From NCBI GenBank assembly GCA_023053575.1, contig JAKZAP010000004.1, positions 6,863,572 through 6,927,571 on the forward strand: a DNA stretch of 64,000 bases. The letters run 5' to 3'. A model generated the notes under the pieces. The model was not told the origin of the DNA and did no database searches. It saw only the letters and a program-made list of their open reading frames with translations. The stretch is from Branchinecta lynchi. Lineage: Eukaryota; Arthropoda; Branchiopoda; Anostraca; Branchinectidae. Position 1 is the first letter of the stretch. Every line of letters begins with the position of its first letter. This document shows, in pieces, positions 21,901 through 31,575 of this stretch. Both the position numbers and the translations under genes were made by a program.

Positions 21901-24900
21901 CGTAACGGAGAGATGGATATTGTACTACACAGCAGCATTCAAGTTCTTGCTGATACAGATCCACTGGTCGCTTTGGGGGCAAACTTCAACCACGTAATAA
22001 TTCTCTCCTTTCGTGGCAAACCGTGTACTTTCCACTGGCAAATTTTTCTCAGAGGTCGCATTAAACCATGTTGCATCTTTTCTGGTCTGTTTCTACTAAG
22101 TACTTGCACTGCGTCACTTCTAGCGTACTTTCCATTCACGACTCGGCAGGGATGCTTACCATTAAGTCAAGGTGCTCCTCCTACAGTTTTCGAAAACTGC
22201 ACCTATTATGAAGGTGGATGACGACAGGACGGAAGATAAAACTGACAAAAGCTTCCAGACTGACACTATTTCCATTCTGGCTGACGCTTCTAGGTTTTGA
22301 TCTGACCCCTCTGAGCTCATTTTCACTGGCATATTTTTCCTATGTACAATCCGAATCTTCTTCTATGCACAGGGATTGCAGGTGCGCGGACTTTTTTGTG
22401 ATCAAGTTCACTTTCTTCCTTCAAGGCCATCAGTTGACGGTTTAACACTCTTGGAAACCCGTTGTTTAGAAAATACACTAATGGGGGTGATTCATATGAC
22501 GCAGGTGCAAGATGGAACTCGCAACGACGGTCCCGGCTTATGCCGATATCAACTGTAACTACACAAATGGTACACGAAATTTACTTAATGAACTGCACCA
22601 TATCCGACTCCTTCTTGAGACTAACCCGGGGGTTACTCCGGGGAAAATATATTCCAGTGTCACGGTAGAGCAATGTCATAGACCGTCGTCTCGATTGTCA
22701 CTCTCGACTCGACAGAATGTAGAACAAACAGGCGAGATATTTCTTCCCTTCATTCTCGTAAGCTTCTAAATATACTGTTGGGATATAGAAAACATCTGCT
22801 GTTTGGGTATTGAAAGGTTCTGAAGCAAGTACCTGCGCAAAAGCACGAAGGCTAGGAATTGAACAGCCGAACGAAACCCAGGAACGAACCAAGATGGCTG
22901 GTGCTTATATATACTAATATATCAAAATCAAAGAAACAATGTTCTTAAGTGTGGAAAGCACAATCTATCCTAACCGACGACAACAGATCCCATACATCTT
23001 TGAAGAGTCACGTATGTTCTGCAGCCGCTACCCCGCCCCCCAACTCCCCACTGACAAGCGTAAAGAAAAATGCTCGAGGAAGGAAGAACTGATCTGAAGC
23101 GAGGTTCCTCCGACTATACGAAAAATGTTCCATTCGAAAGTGTGCATATTTTTTCTTCTTCGGAAAGCTACCTTCTTCAGATGGTCCGATTGCCAGAGAA
23201 AACAGCTTGTTAACAGCTCACATTATATCTGAAAACACCCTGGCCTTTTGCTACATTCATCCATTGCTACCACATGGCTAAATGGCTCTAAACCATCTGG
23301 TATTTCTCCAAGTTGGACCTGAGTGCAGACTGAGGATAGGTCTAGACTAGAAAATGTTCTGAGCATGTTAGTCCTTCTTTTCACAAAAGGCAATTACAAG
23401 AAGAACTACACTTTCACCTTGACAAGCAGTAACTATAAAATTTATGACGAATTTCTGGTTCAACGCATCTTTCGCAACTTTCAACGCAACTTTCTGCTTC
23501 TGGTAAGCCTAAGACTATTGGTAATATGTCTTTAAGGTCGAGTTAACCACACTGGAAACTTTGTACTTACTCAAGTAAAGTGTTCAGTTCCTCCCATGTT
23601 CCAGTCCAGGGGGCCTCACCAGGTCTAGCCCTCCTTCTGTCGTTAGCTATGGTAATCTTAGTGTCATAGAACTTTTCTTTTTTTAAGCCAGAGCTAACAT
23701 GAATAATATTCTCAACTGGTGAGCCATCCACATCACCTGATCTCAGAGGCAGATCTCTTTTGGGCGACGGGCTAGGGCGACGAGGTGGATTCCTGTGAGC
23801 AGCGGGACCACGCCGAGCCTGTGAGTTTCGAACCGGTGACAAGCGAGCAGGCTGGACTGGCGATCGGCTGCGCGATCTGTTTTGTCTCCTTCCCGGTGAG
23901 GGTTTTCTGACAGCTTGTCTGGTACGGATGTCAGGCCGAGGCGACCTAGAAGGCAACTGGTACAGACTAAAATAGTCATGCAGATAAAACCCCTCAGCAT
24001 CTAGTGGTGATTAGCATCTGCTCACTTTTCAACACCACAAAGACAAACAAAAGTCAGCAGATGCTTTCGGCGGGTTTTTTCGGCTCTTCCTGGCAATTCT
24101 TGTTGTACACAACATTTAATGCATAACGTTTCGAAATCACAACAGATTACATCCCAAGTGTTATCTCTAGAAACAGCACATCCTTGTGTTATCTGTTATG
24201 AACTGAACCGTAACTGTGAAGCTTGTGGTCAAAGAGAACAGAAACAAATTTCATACCTGGTCCTTCGCCTGGGACTGTTCCTTCTGTCCGGTGATCTTCT
24301 CCTTGATGACATTTCATGAGCCTTTGCTCGCTCTCTGTCTGGTTCTGGGCTAATCCGAACTGGAACCTCATGTGGTGGATAGACAACTGGCTGCTGTGCG
24401 TATGGGGGTGGATGCATTGCAAAATGCAACCTTGGATCAGTACTAAACAAAAATATCAGAGGTTACGAACCTAGAATTCTAGGTCGACTAGGAGGTTAAT
24501 TAAGACACAGGCACTAACGTTTGGCCCTCGAACTGACGTCTAGACACAAGTAGGCTCAAGTAGCCCAGCCAATACCCAAATTCATCCAATTAAACACACA
24601 ACGACTAGTTACCTAAGAAGTTTTGTTCCCACCTTCGTCAACCTTTTCAACTCGCATCATTAATTCTTAACAGATTTGAATATTTTGTCTTATGTTTGAC
24701 AAGTTTTTGTTATATCCAAACTAGTGTAGAATTATCTTTTGTATATAATTAGTGTTAATACGGACGAGAACCACCAACAGCTTGACGGTTGTATCGATTT
24801 TGAAAATAAACTGAACAGAACTGAATTGGAACACTGATGAGAGCAATGTCATTTTTGGAACTCTTTGACATATACAGTCTGATACTGACAACCTTTTTAT

Positions 24901-27900
24901 ATTTACCTCATTGCAGTAATGGTATGTTCTAGTTCAGTGTTGGTATTCCTAGGTGCATATTTTGCAACCGTTGATGATTGTATCCTACCCAGCTATCAGT
25001 ACCAGCCTCCACTGCAAATGTATAACTTCAGGGAAGGCTACGCCAAGGGATACACCCAAGTAAAATACAAATGCTAGATTTCAAAATATAATATGCCAAA
25101 CCTTGGTTATATCAAGCTTTAAGTATTGTTCTGTACAGCCTATGCCAACCATTTGGCATGATCTGGTATACTCTGTGTCAACTTTTGGCTACAGACAGCC
25201 TTTGGTAAAGCCTATAACACTTTTGTACACCTTGAAGCACAAACAAAGAATTACAATAGTTTGTATTTGAATTTCACTCAAACCATGCATCATTTTTAAT
25301 GGACTAGCATGCCCTATATTCAAGCATATATTTATACAAGTTATTCCAAATACGAAGTTTATCGAAAGTTTCAGTCTACCACAAATCCCTGATTTCTGGC
25401 TGCATATGTCAAACTCTGGGTACATGCAGTTTGAAATAGTCTAAATCAAATGCCAGCTAGGCTATACCCAATGTTGTCGCACTCTAACTCAATAAAATAC
25501 TAACATTTTATCGAAAATCAGAAAATAATGCAATCATTTTTGGTAGGTTAACTTGGCTTTATATCCTGGGTATACCCAAACCGAAAGGCATGGAGCCCTT
25601 CTGAAAAGACACTGTAGCCAACCCCATGAAAACTGTTTCAAGAATAATTCTGGCCTAGCTGTTTGAGGCTGATATAAGTTATTCAAGGAAAACACAGATT
25701 CTCAATTATGACAATGTTTGATCATAGCCAATTCTACAGTTAAACAGGCCTGTTTTCCGATTTGATCCCAGAAGGATTGTCTCTGATCCTTTATCCAAGC
25801 TGTGGCAATCAAAAGTATGACGGGTTTCTTTGGATGGCTGAAGACCTAGGGGTGTTCCCAGTATATAACGAGTCTTTACCTTCAACAACATGGTCAGACT
25901 CTAATCTAAGAATAATCAACTTTCCCTTAAACAGTTTTCATGGTTAGGGTGTCCCAACATTTGGGACAGGATAATCATCACAGGATAATCATCAAAGTCA
26001 AGTATCTAGGATATGTTTTAGATGATGATCTTTACGACGATTCAGCCATGTCAAGTCAATATTGTGGCCTTTGCCTGTGTGCAAACCATTTGATCCGTAA
26101 TTTTAAATGTTGTAGTCACCGAGTGAAGATTCTTTTATTTAAAACATATTGCACGCAGTTGTACTGTCTTCCACTGTTTGATAATTACCTGGAATCGACA
26201 TTGAGTAAGCTGAAAGTTTGTTTCAATAGAGCGTTCCGACAGTTGTTTTCGTATAATCGACGTTACTCTACTAGCTAGATGTTTTTAGATAATGAGATAG
26301 AGTCGTTTAATATTATGAGGCGGAAAGCGCTGGTTAATTTTGTAACACGCCTAGATGGGACTCGAAACCCACTCCTGCAGGCTGTTCACCAGAACGAGGA
26401 TTGTCGTTCCGGGCAGTTTTATCGTCTGTACCGCAGACTATGCTACTGCCCTGACTGCCAGTTGGTTAATGTGTATATAGGCTATAGTGTCCAGTTCTTT
26501 CATTTATGTGACGTATAATGTCATGAATTAAATATATTGATTGATTGATTGATTTCAGTCGGTCAAAAATCTCTCATTTTTGGATAGGCTATACAGAATG
26601 CTGGTTAGGCTATGACAAACGCTGGGACACCCTAACCCATGAAATATTGAAGATTTGATTGAAATTCACAATGTAAATATTCAAGTTTCTGTTCAATTAT
26701 GATAGGCTCAGTCATATCAAGAACAAATAAGAGCAAGAACTGCTGTCTCCCTATCTCTGTCACACAACCAAGCTGAGACGAGTCGACTCCCGACGCAAAC
26801 GAGCGGAGGTGGATCTTACCCGGGACATCAAAAGTCGTTACCTCTACAGAGAAGGTGTAACGCAGTAAACCACTGAGGAAGAAAAATCGAATGGAGACAG
26901 CAGTAATAAGCCTGTTCACACTGGGCTGGGCGGGTGCTGAAACAGCGGTTGCCGGCTCGTTGATTCAGACAAGCTTTCGGGGGTTAACAAGAAAACTCCG
27001 AAGCAATTAAGAATATATCAAAATATACAGAAACTGCCATTTGATGCAAAGCAGATTTTACAAATGTGTCAAATTTAGTTAAAAGTACGACAAACTGTAT
27101 ATATATCTGTATTGAAAAACCCAAAGGCCGTATACAGGAAACGTAAGATATTTGGTAACGTAAATTGTATCTTTTCGGGGTCAATTCAATTAAGTGGTGC
27201 CAATATCCAGAACAAAAAGAGATCAATTTCATTCCAGGTATTTGCTCTCATCTGAGAATATCAGATGAAAACAGGCAGATTCTTAAAAAAAAAAAAAAAA
27301 AGGCCGTGTTTCAGGTTTAATAGGCTCAGTGAAAGTGAACAAATATTACGCAGATCGAATAGGCTTCTACTCTGACAAACTAACCAGAAACAATTTTGAA
27401 TTAAATTAAAAAAAAACTAGGACTTCTATGTGGGTCCTAGACAAACTAGAACCAATGTGGCAAGGCCTCAGTACGAAAACCAAAGACTTTATTTGATGGG
27501 AAAATACACCGTTGACATCGAATTATGTGTAAGTAGTGAACTAAAAGACAAACGAGATAGACCAGGTTGAGGTGAACTTTCGTCTTTCGATTAACTACTG
27601 AATCGAAGTCTAACTCACTAAATCGAAATGTATGCAATTATACATTTCGGACTCACCTACATTTTGACTGTTCCATGCTATTCTACCATTTCGGTAATTT
27701 CAGTAATCCTCGAAACCCTTCATTACATTACTCTTAGTTTACACTCGTCTGACAAAGTTAATACTACAGATGTTGAAACTCAATGGGTCATGACTTCAGT
27801 GAGTGTGCTTCTAATCCCGGTTTGCATTGCATGGTTCTCCCCAGAGACATAAAAAGGAATGTCACAAGGGATTTCAATCTTCATATTGAGGGTCATGGTA

Positions 27901-30900
27901 TAACAAAAGCGATTATGAATGACCATCATAAAGTTCGCTTTTATTTTTCGCATCACTAATATTGACTAATCAGACGCCAGCGTCTACTCAAACAAAACCA
28001 ACGCTGTTTCCTTCCCGTGTGAACAGGCCAGAACATCCGCCTCGCTAGTGGCTACGTTGTTTTCTTCGTAAATTGACTCAAGTGTGTAACGGCGGAGAGT
28101 CGGAGACCAACGAGTATACACGGGCGACCAAGAAATGGCTCCACCTCCGCTCATTGTTGTCGCAACATTTTTAGTCGGTGGATGGACGAGAGACCATTGT
28201 TCTTACTCGTTATTTGTTCTTGGTCATATACAAATCCTAAATGTCCATTAATAATACTCTAGTATTGGCATGCCCCAACATATGAGCACTGGTGCTCAGA
28301 CCTTGCGCACCATCCCATGGAGCAAGGACACAGTACCTCCATGGAATGGGTTGACATGAAAATCTGAAACTATTTTTTAAACGGATTTTGGTGAGGGTGC
28401 TGTGCCCTAGCTTTAGGGCATGATGCCCCGGCATATGAGCAGCAGTCCGGCATAGGGTCTACATTTGCGATTTCTAGATTTGGCATAGGGTATTCTCTAC
28501 TGTGGGTTTTTCAGCCCAAGCACTGTGAACCACAGTTGACTGCTATACCTATATTTAGGCTATGTTTAATAAATAATATTTAGGCACACTACTGATTGAA
28601 AGGAACAATTGAAGTAAAAAAAAATCAAGTAAAAGCCACAAGCCACACACAATTAATAATATGAATTCTTTACTCTTTTCTGCTTAGTGGCAAGGCAATA
28701 CAAAGCTCCTTCAAGTAAATGGCATCCAAACAATTGCAACAATTTAGCATTACTACAGTAGTTTTGTCTTTTCCCAGTAAAACAGTCAAATGGGAATGGT
28801 GAATTAAGAGCCCAGTATTTCAGCTCTATTTTCACATAATCAATATAAGGAAGTTTTCAAAGAAACTGAGATAGGCCTATTTCTACTGAGGGCTACACTG
28901 CTGCAGAAGGCATAGATTGTTTGAAACTGTGGGTTGGGCATAGGTTGGGCAAGGTGGGAATCATTTGGTATAGCCTGTCCAAAAAACAAGAATCTGTGGT
29001 ATACTAGTATGTAGTTGGTAAACAAAATGAGTATTTTTTAACAGTAGATTTTTTTTCTGAAAAACAGTCGGTAAAAGTAACTAGCCAGATACTAAACTGC
29101 TAAAAACCTTGATCCATTTTGGCTGTAAGCAACTCTGGTTCTGTTACAAGCAAGGCAAGAGAAAAGTTAAGTCCAGACATGATCCTGCTTCGGGGGAGGG
29201 CGGGGGGGGTTGAAAGGGGCTTGCCTGAAATTTTCCCCTAGCGAAACTAATGTGGGTAGTAAATTACCAAATGGCAAAAGCAATTTTCTGTATCCAAATC
29301 TTCGGTGGAGGGAGAGGCCCTCTCAGTTCCTATCTTTTTTGGAGAAGAGAAAAAATTACAGATAATTAGCTATCAATTTTTTCCCAAAATCAACATTTCC
29401 AAAGTGCAAACTGCTACCAGCAACTCATGCGCTCTTAAAACACGGATCCAGAATACAGTATTGTTGTAACATGGCATACAATATTTGGTGCAGTACAGGG
29501 CCATCAAATTTTGAACCAGCAAGCATCATTATATGGTGTTCCTAATGAAATTCTTTATCTAAGAAAGATTTGGGATCCCGGGCAATCCAGCAGCAATCCT
29601 CAAGCTCTGAATATAAATGTCTATGTGGTACAGGAGGGCAAGATTCCAACCCTAGGCAAGATTTCAAATTTCCACAGAAGTCTTTACTTCAGAACAATCT
29701 ACTTGCTTAAAAAGGAACCAACAAATATGAGAAACATACAAGACTGAAGCCATACAAGATTGAATGGTTTACATTTTGGATGAGTAAATATTGCTTCAAT
29801 ATTTCTAGTTAAAACATTTTTTCTTTTCCAACAAGATCCCTTCATTCTAACCTTACCTCGATTGCCTTACAAAATGATGAATAAGGAAGAGTTAGCAAAG
29901 TCAATGGCCAGAAAATTGCTTTTCAAAGCAGCTTCAAAACAAAGAAAAGGCAGAGAATTTGAATATTTTTTTGACACTTCAAAACAAAGAAAAGGCACAG
30001 AATTTGAATATTTCTGGATACACAACTTTACAAAATGTCATATTTTAAGTATTGACTGTCAGGACAGCACATACAATTCATACATTTTTTTATAACAATT
30101 TTATAATTATTATTATTATTCTACAGCAAAAATCGAGGTAGTGTAAAAACGAGGCCAGGTACCCCTCCTGTACAGGAAAAGAAAGAGTAAGACAGGGAAA
30201 AGGTATGTATTTACAAATCCATATCTGGCTTTCACTTATAAGACATGTGGACAGCAAACATAGGCCAAAAATTGCTCAATTTGTGCTGAGCTTTGGGGAA
30301 ATATGAATATTGGTGCAATCAATGCTCACCCCTGGAAAATTCAAGCCTTCAAGGTGCAGCCACTTCAAAAAAACACCCAAATGGTGCATTGTTTAGGAAA
30401 TAATGGGACTAAGTAGAGTGCACACACAGTTCGAACTTCAAAGTCCGGTGCAAATTTCCTTCTCAGCTTCAGTCCTATAATTTTGTGCAAATTTGAGCAG
30501 AAAAGTTCTGCTTTTTCTGGAGCGAATTTTAAATGCATGCGAAATTGTGCTCTGAGAAGTGAGAACTGAAAAATTACAAGCTGTGTTTGAAATTTCAAAT
30601 ATTTATACGACCTATTTAATGTCAGCTGCAAAACCATGTTTGTTAGAGAAAGATGTTGGCTGCAAGTGTTTGCTGAATGCAAGCTACCAGGTAGGCAAAC
30701 TTAAATGTTTACTAGGCTATCTACTTGAGGCCCATTCTAGTAAACTAGCCCTTTTTCAGTCACTGTGCTCAAACATCTAGCACCATGGCTGAGTGCGATT
30801 TCAGTATACAGTGCACAAATAAAGAACACAATTCCTATCTTTATACACTAAATACCGATAGAAATTGTGCTTTTTCATGTGTGCACTGTATGCTGAAATC

Positions 30901-31575
30901 CATGCACCATACATGAATTTCAAGGTACAGCGTTCTAGCACTCAGGCATGGTGCTAGACGCTTGAGCACCATGACTGAAAAAGGGCTAGTGTACTAGACT
31001 GAGGAGGCCTGAATATTTTTACAGTTTAACTTTTTACGGCTGAACAGCGATATTTCATACACTTACTGCAATAAAAGGCAAGTACTGGTCAATCAAAGCA
31101 GTTCCTTAATTGCATCTTTCTTTTTTGATACTCCTCAGTTTTCAAATTTACATAATTTAGGCTAGCCTACACCTCCTGTACATATTTTATATAAACAATA
31201 TAAAATAGGCATTTTTTAATGAACAGAGAATTTGCAAGCGTTCGGCAATCAATGAGACCGTAGGCTAAGCAGTCGATTACTCAAATCTGGGTCTGGGGCC
31301 AAGTTTCCCATCTGAATTTCGGTTTATCTGAAAAACCTGTCGGGCATAGTGACGCGAATTTTCCATGCACGTTTTCTCGTGTGGAATCTTACCGGACTGT
31401 CTGTGCGCTTAGCTTAAATGCTAGTAAATTACCTGCTATCATAATATGGGACAGGGGGTCTTGTTCCAGAAAAGTCTTGGGTGTATGTAGCTTGAGGGTA
31501 CATCTGCTGGGCATACTGCTGAGGGTACATAGGTACAGCGTTGCTGTATCCCTGAGAAGACGGCTGGTGAAACAT
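9849..31575 (-). CDS. Arginine-rich (SR/RD-type) nuclear protein gene, 3' partial, seven exons
   Basis: The exons, in coding order, are 31575-31433, 24442-24257, 23945-23571, 20679-20381, 17555-17006, 13316-13159 and 9964-9849. All junctions are GT/AG and phases match throughout, giving 609 codons. Residues 1-75 are Tyr/Pro/Gln-rich (YPQQYAQQMYPQ). Residues 85-185 are RS/RP-rich (RSRSRSPV). Residues 195-335 are non-repetitive and helix-prone (KFYDTKITIANDRRR, APWTGTWEELNTLLE, IYKDLAELRRITVEIRRRI). Residues 335-517 are an Arg/Asp repeat. Residues 518-570 carry a charged helix. This composition is typical of nuclear RNA-processing scaffold proteins, which is inference only. I do not recognise the family. 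The start ATG at 31575 has an AG-ended tract shortly upstream, so a further 5' exon is possible. No stop is seen. Confidence 0.85.
10330..11365. mobile_element. Interrupted copy of the CAGAGCAAAA hAT-like family
   Basis: The left part (about 10365-10455, 'ctacactcgcgacattcaaagcgacacgaatttg') and right part (about 11185-11365, 'ggagccagcgctggtccacgaccgattgag' to 'tgttattttgct') match the two halves of the element at 1929-2275. The 730 bases between them hold a TTAA-type element (10481-10920) and a stretch ending in a tandem aacttg tail. The copy was therefore split by later insertions. The outer left end is not identified. Confidence 0.5.
10481..10920. mobile_element. TTAA-type miniature element
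   Basis: A 440-bp element with 12-bp perfect inverted ends, AGGACACCTGAA. It is flanked on both sides by TTAA (10477-10480 and 10921-10924). A TTAA duplication is the hallmark of piggyBac and Kolobok transposons. It has no transposase frame, so it is non-autonomous. A similar end (tttaaaggacacctcttac) occurs at about 44005. Confidence 0.8.
11366..13158. other. Intronic, no gene recognised
   Basis: AT-rich sequence, including an almost pure A/T palindromic patch at 11590-11625. Several short frames (for example 12016-12270) have no motif. It lies within the intron between exons 6 and 7 of the arginine-rich gene. Confidence 0.4.
13159..13316 (-). CDS. Arginine-rich gene, exon 6
   Basis: 158 bases, acceptor gtttctag/ttccag, donor gaag/gtaaaa. 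It encodes SSDNPLPVTLSFVPREGRVS and then a strongly charged helix (ADLRYRLERRRHSDLRAEIV) of likely coiled-coil character. The frame is continuous with exons 5 and 7. Confidence 0.85.
13365..13600 (+). pseudogene. Possible LINE C-terminal relic
   Basis: In one plus frame the text CIHCGIDEETDIHFVC resembles the Cys/His end domain of some LINE ORF2 proteins (CxxCG..ET..H...C). Stops interrupt the rest. No reverse transcriptase block is left. Support is weak and rests on this short pattern only. Confidence 0.25.
14400..14760 (+). repeat. Copy of the 'cttcttacc' satellite-like repeat and its terminal segment
   Basis: It contains 'gattccgggggaactacttgtccggca' and 'ggattcagcatgtct', then 'cacccctaaatttagggctacatagccca', 'caccaagtttcatcaatatatctc' and a gacagacagacagacggac run. 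The same order occurs at 54680-55190. The longest frame through it (14544-15101) is repeat-derived and not a gene. Confidence 0.6.
14856..16570 (-). repeat. Inverted copy of arrays A and B
   Basis: Minus-strand reading gives the same landmarks as 4.3-9.25 kb: the terminal 'gatatatggtacttgag' module at 14860-14925, then 'ccaagtttaatggtcctagcacatctggaagtacc', 'gatccggtccggatatg', 'gatccgatcacccgttc'-like text, and repeat A units at 16370-16560. On plus the tracts appear as runs of up to 16 G (for example 15046, 15336, 15609, 15740, 15943, 16102, 16243). Exons 6 and 7 of the arginine-rich gene lie between the two oppositely oriented arrays. Confidence 0.75.
16571..17005. other. Intronic, nothing recognised
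   Basis: It begins with the end motif gcaagtgccatatgag of the repeat array. The remainder has no exon, RNA gene or element boundary I can support. Confidence 0.4.
17006..17555 (-). CDS. Arginine-rich gene, exon 5 (Arg/Asp repeat)
   Basis: 550 bases, acceptor tttggtag/atccac, donor gttcg/gtaaga. It encodes about 180 residues of imperfect RRDD/REDD repeats (REDYRPDDLRARREENV, RRDDVVRRRDDDVIPRRDEP). Alternating Arg and Asp/Glu like this is known from RNA-binding and splicing-speckle proteins. The DNA repeat (cgtcgtc-rich) may be prone to length change. An overlapping 100-codon frame on the same strand is a shadow. Confidence 0.85.
18090..18935 (-). pseudogene. Tandemly duplicated coding relic of unknown origin
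   Basis: Two direct copies (about 18255-18560 and 18645-18935, offset about 390 bp) are roughly 90% alike by eye. Both keep the same minus-strand frame (SQGPSQITVA, HVVSSFLQDL, LLLRGSSDVTGEMSSNLLG). The 130-codon frame of copy 1 continues into KSIDAFKRRLDILKLRFSSL. It sits in the intron between exons 4 and 5 of the arginine-rich gene. Retained frame and protein-like composition suggest former coding sequence, perhaps of a mobile element or virus. No family is recognised. Confidence 0.35.
19000..19345 (-). pseudogene. Possible coding relic, minus strand
   Basis: An open minus-strand frame of about 110 codons without a usable start, lying between two stops, includes GLKRRPDLGFQLSAPYGRHK and NLLEYGSSMRNAALSTRFYH. 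The composition looks protein-like, but no family is recognised and no splice sites join it to the host gene. It may belong with the relics at 18.1-18.9 and 19.4-22.8 kb. Confidence 0.2.
19340..19830 (+). pseudogene. Broken plus-strand coding relic
   Basis: The plus strand shows protein-like text split over two frames. First comes a Cys pair (QCHICMNSQKIF). After a frameshift there is HFHRPLFFAYEEKRRIR, an in-frame stop, then EFGDACFLFATGPEEVSLG and FNLVDRYEIRYSLPSESNLH, ending at a stop near 19828. The frameshift plus stop mark it as dead. The family is unknown. Confidence 0.35.
19975..20260 (+). pseudogene. Small coding relic next to exon 4
   Basis: A plus frame from the ATG at about 19977 gives about 60 residues (LTSDSIIRFSALPAAQVIGS, ISYLYEWVLQSEEKLAGIHI) before a stop, then a short in-frame continuation. 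The minus strand also has a Cys-containing frame here, so the strand is not certain. A short internal duplication (ttccatcatc...tgc...cgcag) is visible. No family recognised. Confidence 0.25.
20381..20679 (-). CDS. Arginine-rich gene, exon 4
   Basis: 299 bases, acceptor cacacag/gcacaaa, donor gagag/gtaaat. It encodes a charged but non-repetitive region (KFEGSSIDIYKDLAELRRIT, then DLDPKEFALIRRAGEGLKPL). This is the part most likely to identify the family by search. Both flanking introns contain decayed coding relics unrelated to this gene. Confidence 0.85.
21175..22775 (+). pseudogene. Decayed protein-coding block, unknown family
   Basis: One plus frame runs from about 21505 to 22221 with only a few in-frame stops (FIQCSRAWLDPEENRVITES, stop, SSLNPTRKISTIIFGNISIA, two stops, LADTDPLVALGANFNHVIIL). 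The block then shifts frame near 22218 and continues to about 22769 (VPAYADINCNYTNGTRNLLN). Long near-continuous frames with scattered stops are what a decaying gene looks like. It lies in the intron between exons 3 and 4 of the arginine-rich gene, on the opposite strand. Candidate sources are a large mobile element, an integrated virus or a host retrocopy; the sequence does not decide. Confidence 0.35.
23571..23945 (-). CDS. Arginine-rich gene, exon 3 (RS/RP-rich)
   Basis: 375 bases. The acceptor ccttctag/gtcgcc is chosen because it alone keeps the frame; an alternative AG 12 bases upstream would shift it. The donor is cttga/gtaagt. It encodes RSRSRSPV- and RRPSPSPKR-type dipeptide stretches, then the non-repetitive block KFYDTKITIANDRRR and PWTGTWEELNTLLE. 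The latter looks like a conserved functional segment. Confidence 0.85.
24050..24220 (+). repeat. Half copy of the 46871-47221 palindromic element
   Basis: Text such as 'acatttaatgcataacgttt', 'attacatcccaagtgtt' and 'catccttgtgttatctgttatgaa' matches the right arm of the TA-type palindromic element at 46.9-47.2 kb. The left arm is not recognisable. It lies in the intron between exons 2 and 3 of the arginine-rich gene. Confidence 0.55.
24257..24442 (-). CDS. Arginine-rich gene, exon 2
   Basis: The acceptor is tttgtttag/tactg and the donor accag/gtatga; 186 bases. It continues the Pro/Tyr-rich text (HPPPYAQQPVVYPPHEVPV) and then turns basic (MSSRRRSPDRRNSPRRRTR). It carries two bases over to the next exon. 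The 6990-bp intron before it holds several transposon relics. Confidence 0.85.
24446..25930. other. Intronic, low-information stretch
   Basis: It has the tail-like 'aataaactgaacagaactgaattgg' near 24802, resembling LINE 3' ends, and a set of loose 'ggctatacc' and 'taggctat' repeats. No exon or intact element recognised. Confidence 0.4.
25939..26641. mobile_element. Inverted-repeat element enclosing a LINE fragment
   Basis: The ends are inverted copies: catggttagggtgtccca at 25939-25956 and tgggacaccctaacccatg at 26623-26641, with one extra base. The match extends a few bases on each side. The interior contains a LINE 3' piece. No clear target duplication was found. Either the LINE landed in a DNA element or the element captured it. 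Confidence 0.5.
25990..26551 (+). mobile_element. LINE 3' fragment with attg tail
   Basis: Plus-strand frames give YLGYVLDDDLYDD followed by the LINE-type post-RT region (LFKTYCTQLYCLPLFDN, LSKLKVCFNRAFRQLF), a stop at about 26276, then MRRKALVNFVTRLDGTRNPL. It ends in a tail of attg repeated four times near 26540. The text matches the region after the reverse transcriptase domain, so this is a 5'-truncated dead copy. Confidence 0.65.
26911..28027. mobile_element. Element with CCTGTTCACAC inverted ends
   Basis: The left end cctgttcacactggg (26911) matches the right end cccgtgtgaacagg (to 28027) in inverted orientation. A second shared block, aaacagcggttg versus caacgctgttt, lies inside both ends. 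No target duplication is clear. The interior includes an A16 run near 27285-27301 and a perfect 10-bp hairpin, cgaaatgtat...atacatttcg, at 27624-27649. No transposase frame seen. Confidence 0.5.
28030..30736. other. Intronic, no gene recognised
   Basis: Content seen: a G-rich patch at 29188-29210, a 46-bp direct duplication (ttcaaaacaaagaaaaggca, starting at about 29932 and 29978), and taa/tta microsatellite text near 30105-30120. No exon of the arginine-rich gene was found in this 6990-bp intron. Confidence 0.4.
30737..30997. mobile_element. Near-palindromic foldback element, 261 bp
   Basis: The left arm (ctagtaaactagcccttttt, cagt..c..tgctcaaacatct, ..tttcagtatacagtgcac) and the right arm read in reverse are alike over about 130 bases with scattered differences. 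The two arms meet near 30860. It has no coding capacity. RNA from it would fold into a long hairpin. Confidence 0.65.
31433..31575 (-). CDS. Arginine-rich gene, first visible coding exon
   Basis: Codes residues 1-47 plus two bases, beginning MFHQPSSQGYSNAVPMYPQ. It is rich in Tyr, Pro and Gln, a low-complexity composition common in RNA-granule proteins. The donor is agcag/gtaatt. An acceptor-like ttcacag lies about 24 bases before the ATG, so this ATG may be internal. Confidence 0.8.

Noticed and set aside
23743..24000. Alternative minus frame over exon 3 of the arginine-rich gene
   Set aside because: Using the upstream AG would give this frame, which breaks the RS/RP-rich reading and does not join exon 4.
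9849..31575. Naming the arginine-rich gene as BCLAF1/THRAP3, ZC3H13 or ZNF318
   Set aside because: Composition is similar, but no specific block of those proteins matched what I can recall. Low-complexity similarity is not enough for a name.
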